DNA of 64,000 bases. It comes from CALFUK01 sp964450495. Its GTDB lineage: Bacteria; Bacteroidota; Bacteroidia; Chitinophagales; Saprospiraceae. How positions within the stretch are numbered: position 1 is the first letter of the stretch; the number at the start of each line of letters is the position of its first letter. This document shows positions 1-8,456 of the stretch, piece after piece. The notes under the pieces were generated by a model. The model made no database searches, had not been told where the DNA came from, and worked only from the letters and a program-made list of their open reading frames with translations. The stretch covers positions 1 through 64,000 of the forward strand of contig CAYVFU010000016.1 of NCBI GenBank assembly GCA_964450495.1. The letters run 5' to 3'. Made by a program: the position numbers and the translations under genes.

Positions 1-39
1 ACAAGCTCACAATTCACTCTACACACTAATCAAGTAATC

Positions 40-300
40 ATCTAAATCTTATAGATCGTATTCAAGACAATTTTAATCTGAACCAATCTTGTGTATCTTA
101 TAAATCTTTAGATCCTGTTCAAGGCACTTTTAGGTTTGAACCAATCATGTATATCCTATAAATCTCATAGATCATGTTCAAGACAATTTTAATCCGAACC
201 AATCATGTGTATCCTATAAATCTTTAAATCCTGTTCAAGACAATTTTAGGTTTGAACCAATCTTGTACATCTTGTACTTCTTATAAATCCTGTCCAAGAC
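40..300. repeat. 57/59-bp intergenic tandem repeat, four full copies plus ends
   Basis: Four units start at 61, 118, 177 and 234, each with TTCAAGACAATTTTA or a close variant followed by GAACCAATC and a TATAAATC-rich end. Units alternate between a 57-bp type A (TTTTAATC then GAACC; 61-117, 177-233) and a 59-bp type B (TTTTAGGTTTGAACC; 118-176, 234-292), so the real period is a dimer of about 116 bp. A partial unit precedes (40-60) and another begins at 293. Within type B, GTTCAA can pair with TTGAAC over a 13-nt loop, giving a small hairpin per unit; type A keeps a weaker 4-5 bp version. No ORF is evident. Function is unknown. Confidence 0.85.
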
Positions 301-319
301 AAATTAGACATTAAACAGC

Positions 320-1393
320 TTACATCTTCAAATGAGAATCATCACAATAAGGAGGCGTCATTGTCATTTTACAAGTACATAAAGACACTTTTCTCTTTTT
401 TTCAATTTCTACCACCATTGGTTTGTATTTAGAGCCTTGATGACTTCCATTACAAAATGGTTGATTAGCACTAAACCCGCATTGGCAATATAAGTACGTA
501 CCTACTTCTAATTCTGTGCGAAGTGGTTCTGTGCCCAGATGTTCCTTTCTTTTGTAGCCTTTGGCAATTTCACTTCCTTCCTTATCTGATTTTACAAAAG
601 GATATAGTAATTGAGAATACCATGGGTCTCGTGGATCTTCTATTAAGCCAAATTCCGTTGGATAAAGTCTTGTGAATTTTGCAGTACCAAAAAATTGATC
701 CCACAAAGAAAATGTATTACCAAAATTACCATTTGGATCACTGATATGATCAGCTTGCGATTTGCCGTGGTGCGCATGGTGAAATGCGGGTGTAATAAAT
801 ATATGTTCGACAACCCAAGCAATTGGATGAAGTATTTTGTGTTTGTACAAAAAGTTATCCCATTTCCAAGTGCTGTGTGTACTTGTCACAACGATTTGCT
901 TAATGATTAACCCTCCGACAACAGCATACCCTAGTCCAAGATAAGTGGCGATGCCTCCCCACCATAAATTGGGCATGATCAGATAATATATCCAACTGTT
1001 TCTGTACGCAACAAAAATACCCATGTCTTCAGCTTGATGGTGTACGCGGTGGTGTTTCCATAACCATTCGTATTCATGTGCCGAACGGTGATACCAATAT
1101 TGAGCAACATCGTCAATCAATAGATAAAATGGTATGGCTAACCAAACGGACCAACCACTAAGAATATTAGAGGTGCCTGGAAATAAATAATCACCACCAA
1201 AGATGACGATAGATACCAATAGAAGCTTAGTCCCTACAACTACAAAAAAGCCAAGGGTTTCAAGAATCCAATCATCAACTGAGCGCTTAGTATTGAAATA
1301 GTGGCCCAATACAAACTCTAATAAGCCAAAGAAGCCAAGTGTGCCGAGGACGACGTACACATCTAGGTTAGGAGTTGAGAGAAATTCTTGCAT
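320..1393 (-). CDS. fatty acid hydroxylase/sterol desaturase family membrane protein with two C-terminal CDGSH iron-sulfur motifs
   Basis: Membrane di-iron oxygenase of the fatty acid hydroxylase superfamily. Hydrophobic segments fill roughly residues 10-100 and 135-175. The iron-binding histidine boxes are HRSAH (102-106), HHRVHH (114-119) and HHAHH (205-209). After about residue 295 the family normally ends, but here two CDGSH-type sites follow: C303-x-C305 with C314 and H318, and C339-x-C341 with C350 and H354. Each such motif normally binds one 2Fe-2S cluster through three Cys and one His. The oxygenase therefore seems to carry its own electron-transfer module. The substrate (fatty acid, sterol, carotenoid or other lipid) cannot be read from sequence. 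The neighbouring sulfotransferase and 5-alpha-reductase homologue suggest a lipid or steroid. ATG start at 1393; a putative operator for the adjacent Crp-type regulator lies about 50 bp upstream. Confidence 0.9.
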   Translation of the reverse strand: MQEFLSTPNLDVYVVLGTLGFFGLLEFVLGHYFNTKRSVDDWILETLGFFVVVGTKLLLVSIVIFGGDYLFPGTSNILSGWSVWLAIPFYLLIDDVAQYWYHRSAHEYEWLWKHHRVHHQAEDMGIFVAYRNSWIYYLIMPNLWWGGIATYLGLGYAVVGGLIIKQIVVTSTHSTWKWDNFLYKHKILHPIAWVVEHIFITPAFHHAHHGKSQADHISDPNGNFGNTFSLWDQFFGTAKFTRLYPTEFGLIEDPRDPWYSQLLYPFVKSDKEGSEIAKGYKRKEHLGTEPLRTELEVGTYLYCQCGFSANQPFCNGSHQGSKYKPMVVEIEKKRKVSLCTCKMTMTPPYCDDSHLKM

Positions 1394-1442
1394 ACCAGTT
1401 TTACTAAGTTCTTTTTAAAGGTATAGCCAATATTCTCGTTTC

Positions 1443-1463
1443 TAGTTTACATGGGTTAATTTC
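1443..1463. promoter_or_regulatory. putative Crp/Fnr-type operator upstream of the hydroxylase
   Basis: The site reads TAGTTTACAT, two variable bases, then GTTAA, and matches 16 of 21 positions of the palindrome at 2052-2072. It overlaps the stop codon of the regulator gene and lies about 20 bp upstream of a weak -7-like box (TACCTTTA on the minus strand, 1416-1423) for the hydroxylase. That is a position suited to an activator. The right arm is imperfect and partly coding, so the call rests on the shared left arm. Confidence 0.4.
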
Positions 1464-2049
1464 TATTGTCCAATTTTCTTTTGATAATTCTAGACAAAGA
1501 CACTGATGTGATGCCCAAATAATTAGCTATATGTTTGTTATACGCTTTTTGAAAGAACTGGGGATGAGTCGATATCAATTGCTCATATCGCTCTTCTGGC
1601 ATTTTGTCAATCAAGGACTCAACTCTGAAAATGAGGATCTTTATAACTTCATGTAGACCTTCGATGTACATTTTTATAAATCTAGAATTGCTGGATGAGA
1701 GCCGTTCGAAATCACTTTGTTCATACTCTAAAAGAAGACAATCACCAACAGCCTCGAAAGTATATTTAGCAGGTGTTTTATTGAAAAGTGAATTTGGTGC
1801 ACCAGTTACAGTTTTGTCTGGTCGCAAAAAAATGTTTTTCTCGACGCCTTTCTCATTAGTGAAATAGCCCCTTATCAAGCCTTCCGCGATGAAATATATT
1901 TTTTTAGAAATTTCACCTCCTTTTATGAGTACCGTCTTATTAGATACTTTTCTAACTTTAGAAATAGACAATAGTTCAATTATGTCTTCTTCACTCAAAA
2001 ATGGATATGTCTCTTTTAGTACGAGTGTTAAATCAGATACATCCGCCAC
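1456..2049 (-). CDS. Crp/Fnr family transcriptional regulator
   Basis: A 197-residue regulator with a cyclic-nucleotide-binding-like beta-barrel (about residues 15-115), a long dimerisation helix (about 120-150) and a C-terminal winged-helix recognition region, HIANYLGITSVSLSRIIK (173-190). The sensor domain lacks the phosphate-binding arginine cassette typical of true cAMP binders as far as can be judged, as is usual in Bacteroidota members, so the ligand is unknown. The start is GTG at 2049. The only other in-frame option before the upstream stop is ATT. The gene starts three bases from a 21-bp palindrome, which suggests autoregulation. It runs in the same direction as the hydroxylase and divergently from the sulfotransferase, and probably controls both. 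Confidence 0.9.
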   Translation of the reverse strand: MADVSDLTLVLKETYPFLSEEDIIELLSISKVRKVSNKTVLIKGGEISKKIYFIAEGLIRGYFTNEKGVEKNIFLRPDKTVTGAPNSLFNKTPAKYTFEAVGDCLLLEYEQSDFERLSSSNSRFIKMYIEGLHEVIKILIFRVESLIDKMPEERYEQLISTHPQFFQKAYNKHIANYLGITSVSLSRIIKRKLDNRN

Positions 2050-2051
2050 AA

Positions 2052-2072
2052 TAGTTTACATTTGTTAAACTA
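2052..2072. promoter_or_regulatory. 21-bp perfect inverted repeat, putative Crp-type operator overlapping a -7 box
   Basis: TAGTTTA-N7-TAAACTA has perfect 7-bp arms and a 7-nt spacer. It sits in the divergent intergenic region between the regulator (start 2049) and the sulfotransferase (start 2109). It contains TACATTTG (2057-2064), a match to the Bacteroidota -7 consensus TAnnTTTG for rightward transcription. Binding here would be expected to block both genes. A related site occurs at 1443-1463. Confidence 0.6.
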
Positions 2073-2108
2073 AAGATATGATTATTCAAGTACAGAGTAT
2101 TCAGTTTT

Positions 2109-3314
2109 ATGAAAATCGATCAATTAAGCCAAAATTCTTGGCTAAAGTCCTTGAATTGGTTACTAAAGCATAAGAATTTTGCTGATTTAAACGCATCTGA
2201 CCTAATCAATGACGCCCAAAATGTCACAAAATTAGAATCATTCGGTCCGTTTTTTAATCACAATGCCTTTAATACCTATATTAATGATATTAATGAATCT
2301 CAAACAATTCATCAGTTTGGGAGATTTGCTTTAGAAAAAAAGATCCGTCATCACCTGATTGATTCGCTCAACCTTCAATTACTAATCAATCAATCAAACT
2401 TACCAAATACCCTAAATCGTGTCGTATTAATTACTGGTTTGTGGAGAACTGGAACAACATTTTTACAGAGAGAACTATCAAAGCTTCCAGCCTTTCAGTC
2501 AAGTCTAGGTTGGGAAGTATTGTATCCACTCTATCCTACTACAAATAAAGTAAAGTCTCGTATTAAGGCTTCAGCTACAATAAAACTGTTCAACTCAATT
2601 AATCCATTATTTAACTTAGCGCATCCCGTCAGCTTTCATCAAGAAGAAGAGGATATGCCATTGTTTGATCTTGGATTTACGAGCACTATTAATGATGTGG
2701 TATCTGATCTTAAAAATTACTCAAACTGCATCGAACAACAAGACCTTACAGAAATGTATAAGGCCGCAAACTTCGTTCATCAATTACATTTGAAGGAAAA
2801 ACCTAAGAGTGATTGGTTTATTATAAAATCACCGCATCATATGGATCAAATATTAACGATGCATAAGCTATATCCAGATTTACATATTATTAGAATTATC
2901 CGAGACGAAGAGGAATCGATAAAATCGCTATTTAACTTAGTCTACCACGGCTGGCGAACATTCCACCATTCAGTAAATAAAGAAATGCTTAAAAAAAGAT
3001 GGTTGCAAAAAGTAGTTCATTTATCAAAAAAATATAAGGAAGCCAAAAAAGATATTGATCAAGATCGTTTTATTGAAATCAGATATAAAGATTTAATCAA
3101 TGACTTTGGAAAATCAATGCTTTATATAGGTAGACGTCTAAATGTAGATATAGACCCTTTAAAAATTTACCCACGCCAAAAACGAAAAACACTTAACGCT
3201 AAGCACACCTTGAATCTTAACGACTTTGGCACATCTGCTCTTGAGATAAAATCTCTATTCGAGCCATATGCAGTGCAAACAAATCCAATTAACGAGTTGC
3301 TGGCCAATGCTTAA
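2109..3314 (+). CDS. PAPS-dependent sulfotransferase family protein
   Basis: Transfers sulfate from 3'-phosphoadenylyl sulfate to a hydroxyl or amine acceptor if it follows its family. The 5'-phosphosulfate loop is GLWRTGTT at residues 110-117, preceded by a hydrophobic strand (VVLIT). A second conserved block, IIRDEEESIKSLFNL, matches the 3'-phosphate-binding region with its Arg and Ser. At 401 residues it fits the bacterial sulfotransferase_3 group rather than small cytosolic SULTs. No signal peptide is visible, so it should be cytoplasmic. Its stop codon overlaps the ATG of the following 5-alpha-reductase homologue, so the two are co-translated and probably act on one pathway. The acceptor is unknown. 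Confidence 0.85.
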   Translation: MKIDQLSQNSWLKSLNWLLKHKNFADLNASDLINDAQNVTKLESFGPFFNHNAFNTYINDINESQTIHQFGRFALEKKIRHHLIDSLNLQLLINQSNLPNTLNRVVLITGLWRTGTTFLQRELSKLPAFQSSLGWEVLYPLYPTTNKVKSRIKASATIKLFNSINPLFNLAHPVSFHQEEEDMPLFDLGFTSTINDVVSDLKNYSNCIEQQDLTEMYKAANFVHQLHLKEKPKSDWFIIKSPHHMDQILTMHKLYPDLHIIRIIRDEEESIKSLFNLVYHGWRTFHHSVNKEMLKKRWLQKVVHLSKKYKEAKKDIDQDRFIEIRYKDLINDFGKSMLYIGRRLNVDIDPLKIYPRQKRKTLNAKHTLNLNDFGTSALEIKSLFEPYAVQTNPINELLANA

Positions 3315-4062
3315 TTTTGACTTCTTACATTGGATTTGGATTTGGATAATTATTGGGATTGTCACTTTTTTTATTGCATTAAAATTTAAGGCACCTTATG
3401 GCAGACATACTTCTTCAAATTGGGGACCACAAATAGACAATAAATGGGCATGGTTCTTTATGGAAATTCCTGCATTTTCCATACCCTTCGTTTTTCTTTT
3501 GCATAATTTTAAAAATCTAAATACAATTCATATTGTGATACTTGGATTATTTATAATTCACTATTTTAATCGCGTCTTCATATATCCATTTAGAATTAAA
3601 ACTACAGGCAAAAAAATGCCTCTTATTATCGCGGTATTTGCAGTGTTGTTTAATACGATAAATGGTTTTAATATCGGGTTCTACTTTACACAACTTTCAA
3701 CATTAAATCCACCGTGGTTTTATGATATCAGGTTTCTTATCGGTATCAGTCTTTTTATAACAGGCATGCTCATAAATCACAAATCTGATCACATGCTTAT
3801 TAATTTACGTCGCCCGGGTGAAACGAGTTACAAAATCCCTAAAGGCTTTTTATTTGAGAAAATTAGCTGCCCAAATCATTTTGGCGAAATCGTAGAATGG
3901 GTTGGTTTTGCAATCCTAAGTTGGAGTTTACCAGCAATAGCTTTTGCGATTTGGACGATGGCGAATTTAATTCCTAGGAGTATCAACCACCATGATTGGT
4001 ATCGTGAAACATTTAAAGATTATCCTAAAAAGCGCAGAGCTGTTATTCCCTATGTTGTGTAG
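3307..4062 (+). CDS. 3-oxo-5-alpha-steroid 4-dehydrogenase (SRD5A) family membrane reductase
   Basis: Integral membrane reductase of the steroid 5-alpha-reductase family, which reduces a 4-ene-3-keto steroid or related enone with NADPH. The family signatures are intact: MEIPAF (Glu53, equivalent to the catalytic Glu57 of human SRD5A2), HYFNRVFIYP (85-94, with Tyr93 aligning to SRD5A2 Tyr91), NHKSD (157-161), CPNHFGEIVEW (188-198) and the basic C-terminus YPKKRRAVIP. Six or seven membrane segments cover the rest. The start chosen is ATG 3307, inside the last codons of the sulfotransferase (ATGCTTAA overlap); a longer reading frame from 3268 would add 13 unlike residues. 251 residues is normal for the family. 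Substrate unknown. Confidence 0.9.
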   Translation: MLNFDFLHWIWIWIIIGIVTFFIALKFKAPYGRHTSSNWGPQIDNKWAWFFMEIPAFSIPFVFLLHNFKNLNTIHIVILGLFIIHYFNRVFIYPFRIKTTGKKMPLIIAVFAVLFNTINGFNIGFYFTQLSTLNPPWFYDIRFLIGISLFITGMLINHKSDHMLINLRRPGETSYKIPKGFLFEKISCPNHFGEIVEWVGFAILSWSLPAIAFAIWTMANLIPRSINHHDWYRETFKDYPKKRRAVIPYVV

Positions 4063-4101
4063 TTATTTCAATTGACAAACTAGTTTAACAAGCACATTCA
4101 G

Positions 4102-7056
4102 CTACAAGACATAGTGGACCGTCAAATAAAATGCTCTAGGTAAAGATCGCTGTACTTTAAACGGCAAATCAGGATTCTCTTCGATGAAATCAGTAGTTAC
4201 ATTTTCTGGGAAACCTGCAACAGCATCAAAACCATTAAATCGCAATAACCCGACTTCATTAAAAACATTATTAATGTTAAACGCGACGGTTGTGTGCATA
4301 TTTACTTTTGCAGATAATCCAAACTTAAACAAATGAAACCCTGGAATGGTAAAGGCCTGTTGACTATTTGCGAATCGCTCGGCAAAGCGTCTGTAATTAA
4401 TCAACAATTGCAATTTTCTACTTAAATAAATAGTATTGGTGATGTCAAGTGGAGACAAATCAAATTTACTCGATGTAGATCCGGCAACTGGTTGACCAGA
4501 CAAATCAACAACGACATCGTCTTCAGGTCCTTCCGCGTCACCAGTGTCAACAATTTTAAAATCAATATTTGTGCCCCCACTTATATTAAAGTTGGATCTG
4601 ATATTCCAAAATCGAAATGGCTGTATACTAAATTCCAATTCAGCTCCAAGATATTGAACTGAGTTAAATAAAGGATCTGTCAGATAAAATCCATCCTCAC
4701 AAGTGATGCATATAACAAATAATTGATTGAAAATATTTTTTTCAACTGATCTGTACAAAGAGCCAAATAAACCAAAGGACGACGACGCATATTTTGCACC
4801 TATTTCTGCTTGAGTCACATCACGAGGTTTGAATTGAAATGATTCACCATCTATAAACATGTCTTGTTCGTATATAGCGTCTAATAGTTTTTCACTTCTG
4901 CTAAATCGACCATAAAATGCCACATTATCAGAAGCTTTATAGTTGACACCTACAGAATAGGATATACCGTTATAAGCATTATTAAAAGGCAATCGATCTC
5001 CACTAAAATAATTATATGCATTATCGTATACCGTTAAGAAATCTCCATCTCCTCCATTAGGCATTTCTGTAATGTTACTCTCTTCAGTAATTCCTGAACT
5101 TCCAGTATGATTAATCGACTCATACCTAAAACCTGCTTCTGCTGTTATAGACTCCGTAATCTCCCATTCATCATTAATATAGAACGCCAGTACTCGTTCC
5201 GTCAATTCGTTATATTCATTCACCTGAGAATTAAACCCATGTAGACCTGTTGGTGTAGCAAACTGAATTGTTTGTCCAGCAAACGGAACTAGAGGTCTCA
5301 ATTCAGGAACAAACTGTGCTTGATTTGTAAAATCTTCTAAGACGACACGAGTACCTAATAATCTTGGCAATGATTCTACTGTCAAAAAACTTGTGCCACT
5401 ATTTAATACCCTATCGTTATCTACCTTATGAAAATAAGCTCCTATAGTCAGTTGATGTTTATTTAAGTTGCCGTTGAAATTAACCTGTTGGATAATCTCA
5501 TTCATTTCCAATTCGTCATTTCTTACTAATCCCCAAAAAAGATTGCCTTGACCAGGCAGGTTATTTAATGTCACTTCTGGACTTCCTCCCAAAAGCAACG
5601 GACTGTTATCCACTGTTGCCAATACTTCATTAGTGTTGATGTCATAAAATTGCATTTCACCAATTACCGTATTTCTAAACACTTGATTCACGTCACTTAT
5701 TGGTACAATCCAATTAAAATTAGAAAACAATCTGGCAAATAATCCAGAAGCATCAATTGTAGCAAAACCACCTTCCTCTGCTAAATGATTTATTGTCAAT
5801 GACTTTCTGGACAATCTTGTATGACTACTTACTGTCCAAGAATCACTCAATGCATACGATAGACGTAAACCTGATGTATATTCATTTATTTTCTGTTGAT
5901 CTTTCGTACTTATACTTTTGAATTGAATTGATTGTTCTGTAGATGCTCTACCATCGATCATATCAAATTGCGCTTCAGGCAAAATCAGGTTATCGTTAAA
6001 ATCAAAACCAGCAGCTGGTTGGATATCAAACCAGTTTTGTACCCAAGTTGGTCGATTCAAGCCTACCCTATCATTCAAATATTTTCCATATAATTTAACA
6101 GACAATCGATCTTGAAAGACACGCTGTATGTTTGCCTTTACTTGCCCTCCTTGAGAATGCGGAAATAAAGTCCGCCGATTCCCTCCATCATGTCTATAGT
6201 GTCCACCAATTGCATATTTCCAATTAGTGCCTTCGATAGGACCTGCGGTAAACAATTCTAGCTTGTTGAATATTTCTTGACCTTCAGCATGTAAACCAAT
6301 TCTGTTGCGCACCTCAAATTCAAACTGTTCTGTACCTGACCTATTGATGTAATTAAATACACCTCCTGGAGCATTGGCCGTGGTGACTGCACTGTTACCG
6401 CCACGAACGGCTTCTATTCTGGATACAGTAAGGTCATTTCTCAAGAACATATCTCTGGTAAACTGCTCATTGGAAGCCATCTCTGATATTGCTGAAGGCA
6501 GACCATCTTCTTGAATAGAGAAAAAGGATGTACCAAGACCTCTTCCGATAATCTCTACGCCAACTTCTCCATTTGCTTCATTGACATAAATACCTGGGAC
6601 TTGTTTTAGTGCTTCTAAAGGTGATGCAGGACTCAATGACTCGACCACACTGTTGTCTAATGTGGTAATGGCAACTGATGACTCTAATTTTGATTTATTG
6701 TTGAAGCCAGCACTTATAACAACTTCATCCATCTCTAATGCATCCAATTCCATGACCAACTGCAGGTCTTGTACTATGCTCTGGCCAATTGATACTTTGT
6801 ATGACAAAGTCCTAAAACCAACATAAGTACAAACGAAGGTGTGCGTTCCTTCAGGCAACTCTAGCTGAAACTTGCCGTTAGCATTTGTTGTCGTACCTGG
6901 TCCATTCTCAGCTCTGACATTAACGCCAATTAGGCTTTCGCCAAATGTATCCTTTATTGTACCAGTAATGGTTGACTGTGCATTAAGATGTCCAGTCAGA
7001 ATCATCATTAAAACAAACCAGTAAAGAACAAAATATACAGGTCTAATTCGAGTCAT
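4102..7056 (-). CDS. TonB-dependent outer-membrane receptor with N-terminal carboxypeptidase-regulatory-like domain
   Basis: A 984-residue TonB-dependent receptor. Signal peptide about 1-27 ending LNAQ. A carboxypeptidase D regulatory-like domain follows at about 30-115 (GTIKDTFGESLIGVNV, VGFRTLSYKV). The plug domain spans about 125-245 (LEALKQVPGIYV, IIGRGLGTSFFSIQEDGLPSA). The remainder is a 22-strand-type barrel ending in YLTVHYVL. It lacks SusC-type length and has no SusD partner, so it belongs to the general nutrient-receptor class (siderophore, vitamin or small-glycan uptake). It is transcribed alone, facing the 5-alpha-reductase gene tail to tail, with a TATATTTG box just upstream of the ATG. 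Substrate not determinable. Confidence 0.92.
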   Translation of the reverse strand: MTRIRPVYFVLYWFVLMMILTGHLNAQSTITGTIKDTFGESLIGVNVRAENGPGTTTNANGKFQLELPEGTHTFVCTYVGFRTLSYKVSIGQSIVQDLQLVMELDALEMDEVVISAGFNNKSKLESSVAITTLDNSVVESLSPASPLEALKQVPGIYVNEANGEVGVEIIGRGLGTSFFSIQEDGLPSAISEMASNEQFTRDMFLRNDLTVSRIEAVRGGNSAVTTANAPGGVFNYINRSGTEQFEFEVRNRIGLHAEGQEIFNKLELFTAGPIEGTNWKYAIGGHYRHDGGNRRTLFPHSQGGQVKANIQRVFQDRLSVKLYGKYLNDRVGLNRPTWVQNWFDIQPAAGFDFNDNLILPEAQFDMIDGRASTEQSIQFKSISTKDQQKINEYTSGLRLSYALSDSWTVSSHTRLSRKSLTINHLAEEGGFATIDASGLFARLFSNFNWIVPISDVNQVFRNTVIGEMQFYDINTNEVLATVDNSPLLLGGSPEVTLNNLPGQGNLFWGLVRNDELEMNEIIQQVNFNGNLNKHQLTIGAYFHKVDNDRVLNSGTSFLTVESLPRLLGTRVVLEDFTNQAQFVPELRPLVPFAGQTIQFATPTGLHGFNSQVNEYNELTERVLAFYINDEWEITESITAEAGFRYESINHTGSSGITEESNITEMPNGGDGDFLTVYDNAYNYFSGDRLPFNNAYNGISYSVGVNYKASDNVAFYGRFSRSEKLLDAIYEQDMFIDGESFQFKPRDVTQAEIGAKYASSSFGLFGSLYRSVEKNIFNQLFVICITCEDGFYLTDPLFNSVQYLGAELEFSIQPFRFWNIRSNFNISGGTNIDFKIVDTGDAEGPEDDVVVDLSGQPVAGSTSSKFDLSPLDITNTIYLSRKLQLLINYRRFAERFANSQQAFTIPGFHLFKFGLSAKVNMHTTVAFNINNVFNEVGLLRFNGFDAVAGFPENVTTDFIEENPDLPFKVQRSLPRAFYLTVHYVL

Positions 7057-7064
7057 ATAGTTAT

Positions 7065-7072
7065 CAAATATA
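7065..7072 (-). promoter_or_regulatory. candidate -7 box TATATTTG for the TonB receptor
   Basis: An exact TAnnTTTG match on the minus strand, nine bases upstream of the ATG at 7056. This implies an almost leaderless transcript. No TTG lies at the usual -33 spacing, so the assignment is tentative. Confidence 0.35.
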
Positions 7073-7182
7073 CCAATTTGACAATCAAGTTATAGAAACT
7101 TTAAAATTCTAATAAAGTTATTCGCAAAGACCATAAATCAGAAGAAAAGTCAGTTATATAATAAACCAAAGAAAACCCCAAA

Positions 7183-7341
7183 ATGAGCCAAAGAATAAAA
7201 ATAATCGAAGTCGTCAAGGCTGGTTATATTATCAAAATCCTTGATACTAAGTATACACAAGTCATTCCAAAAACGCTTTTATTCAATCGGATAAAGTGGG
7301 GAATTTATACACTTATGAATCCTGAAATGATTCGCTCTTAA
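7183..7341 (+). CDS. short protein of unknown function (52 aa), paralogue of the protein at 8457-8627
   Basis: A small ORF starting ATG 7183 and ending TAA. The protein is basic and soluble, with no signal peptide or membrane helix. It aligns without gaps to the 56-residue product of 8457-8627: shared features are an II(E/D) start, GYI(I/V)K, a Q-x-IP turn, and an RI-x-WGIY block. Conservation between two non-adjacent copies is the main reason to believe both are translated. It lies 29 bp upstream of the VOC gene on the same strand. The family is not recognised. Confidence 0.6.
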   Translation: MSQRIKIIEVVKAGYIIKILDTKYTQVIPKTLLFNRIKWGIYTLMNPEMIRS

Positions 7342-7370
7342 AAGGTAAATAAGTTACATATCTTGTATTG

Positions 7371-7814
7371 ATGAGATATGTCCACACCAATATAATAAGC
7401 CATGACTGGCGAAATCTAGCAAACTTTTATATAGAAGTCTTTGCTTGTAAACTTGTTCCTCCAGTGAGAGATCAGCAAGGTCAATGGCTATCAGATGGGA
7501 CCGGAGTAAAAGATGCACATTTGACAGGAGGACATTTGAGATTACCAGGATATGATAAGAACGGACCAACTTTAGAAATTTACCAATACCATAAAACCAT
7601 AGACTCTAAACTGGCTGAACCAAACCAACGTGGATATGGCCATTTGGCTTTTGAAGTGGAGAATGTATTGGAAGTATTATCTAAATTGGAAAGTGCTGGT
7701 GGCAAAAGAAATGGAGAACCAGCATCAAGACTAATTGAAGGTGTTGGTACCATCACGTTTGTGTACGCAAGAGATCCAGACGGCAATCTGATTGAATTAC
7801 AACACTGGGACTGA
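7371..7814 (+). CDS. VOC (glyoxalase/bleomycin resistance) superfamily protein
   Basis: A 147-residue vicinal-oxygen-chelate protein. The two beta-alpha-beta-beta-beta modules are visible: MRYVHTNIISHDWRNLANFYIEVF at the start (metal-ligand His near residue 5) and RGYGHLAFEV (about 86-95), closing with ARDPDGNLIELQHW, the usual C-terminal strand with a metal-ligand Glu. Members include lactoylglutathione lyases, dioxygenases and epimerases; the exact reaction cannot be assigned. The ATG at 7371 is preferred over the TTG immediately before it. It sits between the two small paralogous genes, all on the plus strand, but the long gap after it argues against a single tight operon. Confidence 0.85.
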   Translation: MRYVHTNIISHDWRNLANFYIEVFACKLVPPVRDQQGQWLSDGTGVKDAHLTGGHLRLPGYDKNGPTLEIYQYHKTIDSKLAEPNQRGYGHLAFEVENVLEVLSKLESAGGKRNGEPASRLIEGVGTITFVYARDPDGNLIELQHWD

Positions 7815-8456
7815 AAGCTTTGCCTTACACCCATTTGCTTAAACATTAGCGATGAATAATATGCGAAAACAATGTTGAGCTGATCGTATCTAGTAGACGT
7901 CGACCCGCTGTAAAAGTGAAGTTATTGTCTTTGAAACCACAAGTGAATTGTAATCAATAAAGCGAAATGAATTTATTTTAGAATGGTCATCAACAATTTG
8001 ACTAAAAATGACATTTACTATTGGAGGTCCCTTTACAGCATATATAGTAAAAAACCCTAATGTGTAAATGGTTATAAACCCCAAGAGGTTAGATTCCAGT
8101 AGTTCATAATATTGTAAGAAATAATTTAGATGATTAAAATCTCCATAGTTGACAAAATGGAATCTGGCTATCTCATTAAGCACTTGAACAATAACTCTAT
8201 ACACTTCATAACTGAATTTATGTTAATTAGGCGAATGAAAATAGGAGTTTATTCTCTTGACAATAGCTAAAGGTTCATTTGCAAACCTTTTACAGACCGA
8301 TACCTCTCTTCTACACCTACAAACATAAATCGACTCCCTACAACAGACTTACATAGCCAAACATTATACCGACATTAGTGAAAATAGACAGATTTTTTAT
8401 TGCAATATCCTGTGGTTTACCGATAAATTGGAGTCATAAATATAGAAATGCATACC
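7815..8456. other. 642-bp region without a supported gene
   Basis: A 104-codon open frame on the minus strand (7890-8204) begins only with GTG and has no ATG before an in-frame stop. Its product has one hydrophobic stretch and no recognised motif. It could be a decayed gene or chance. Nothing else stands out: no terminator hairpin, tRNA or repeat was seen. Confidence 0.4.

Noticed and set aside
4077..4086. Palindrome AAACTAGTTT between convergent genes
   Set aside because: Only 10 bp, no T-tract, and such short palindromes are frequent in AT-rich DNA; not a credible terminator or operator.
7890..8204. 104-codon minus-strand frame
   Set aside because: Only a GTG start, no ATG before the upstream stop, no motif; kept only as a remark on the gap.
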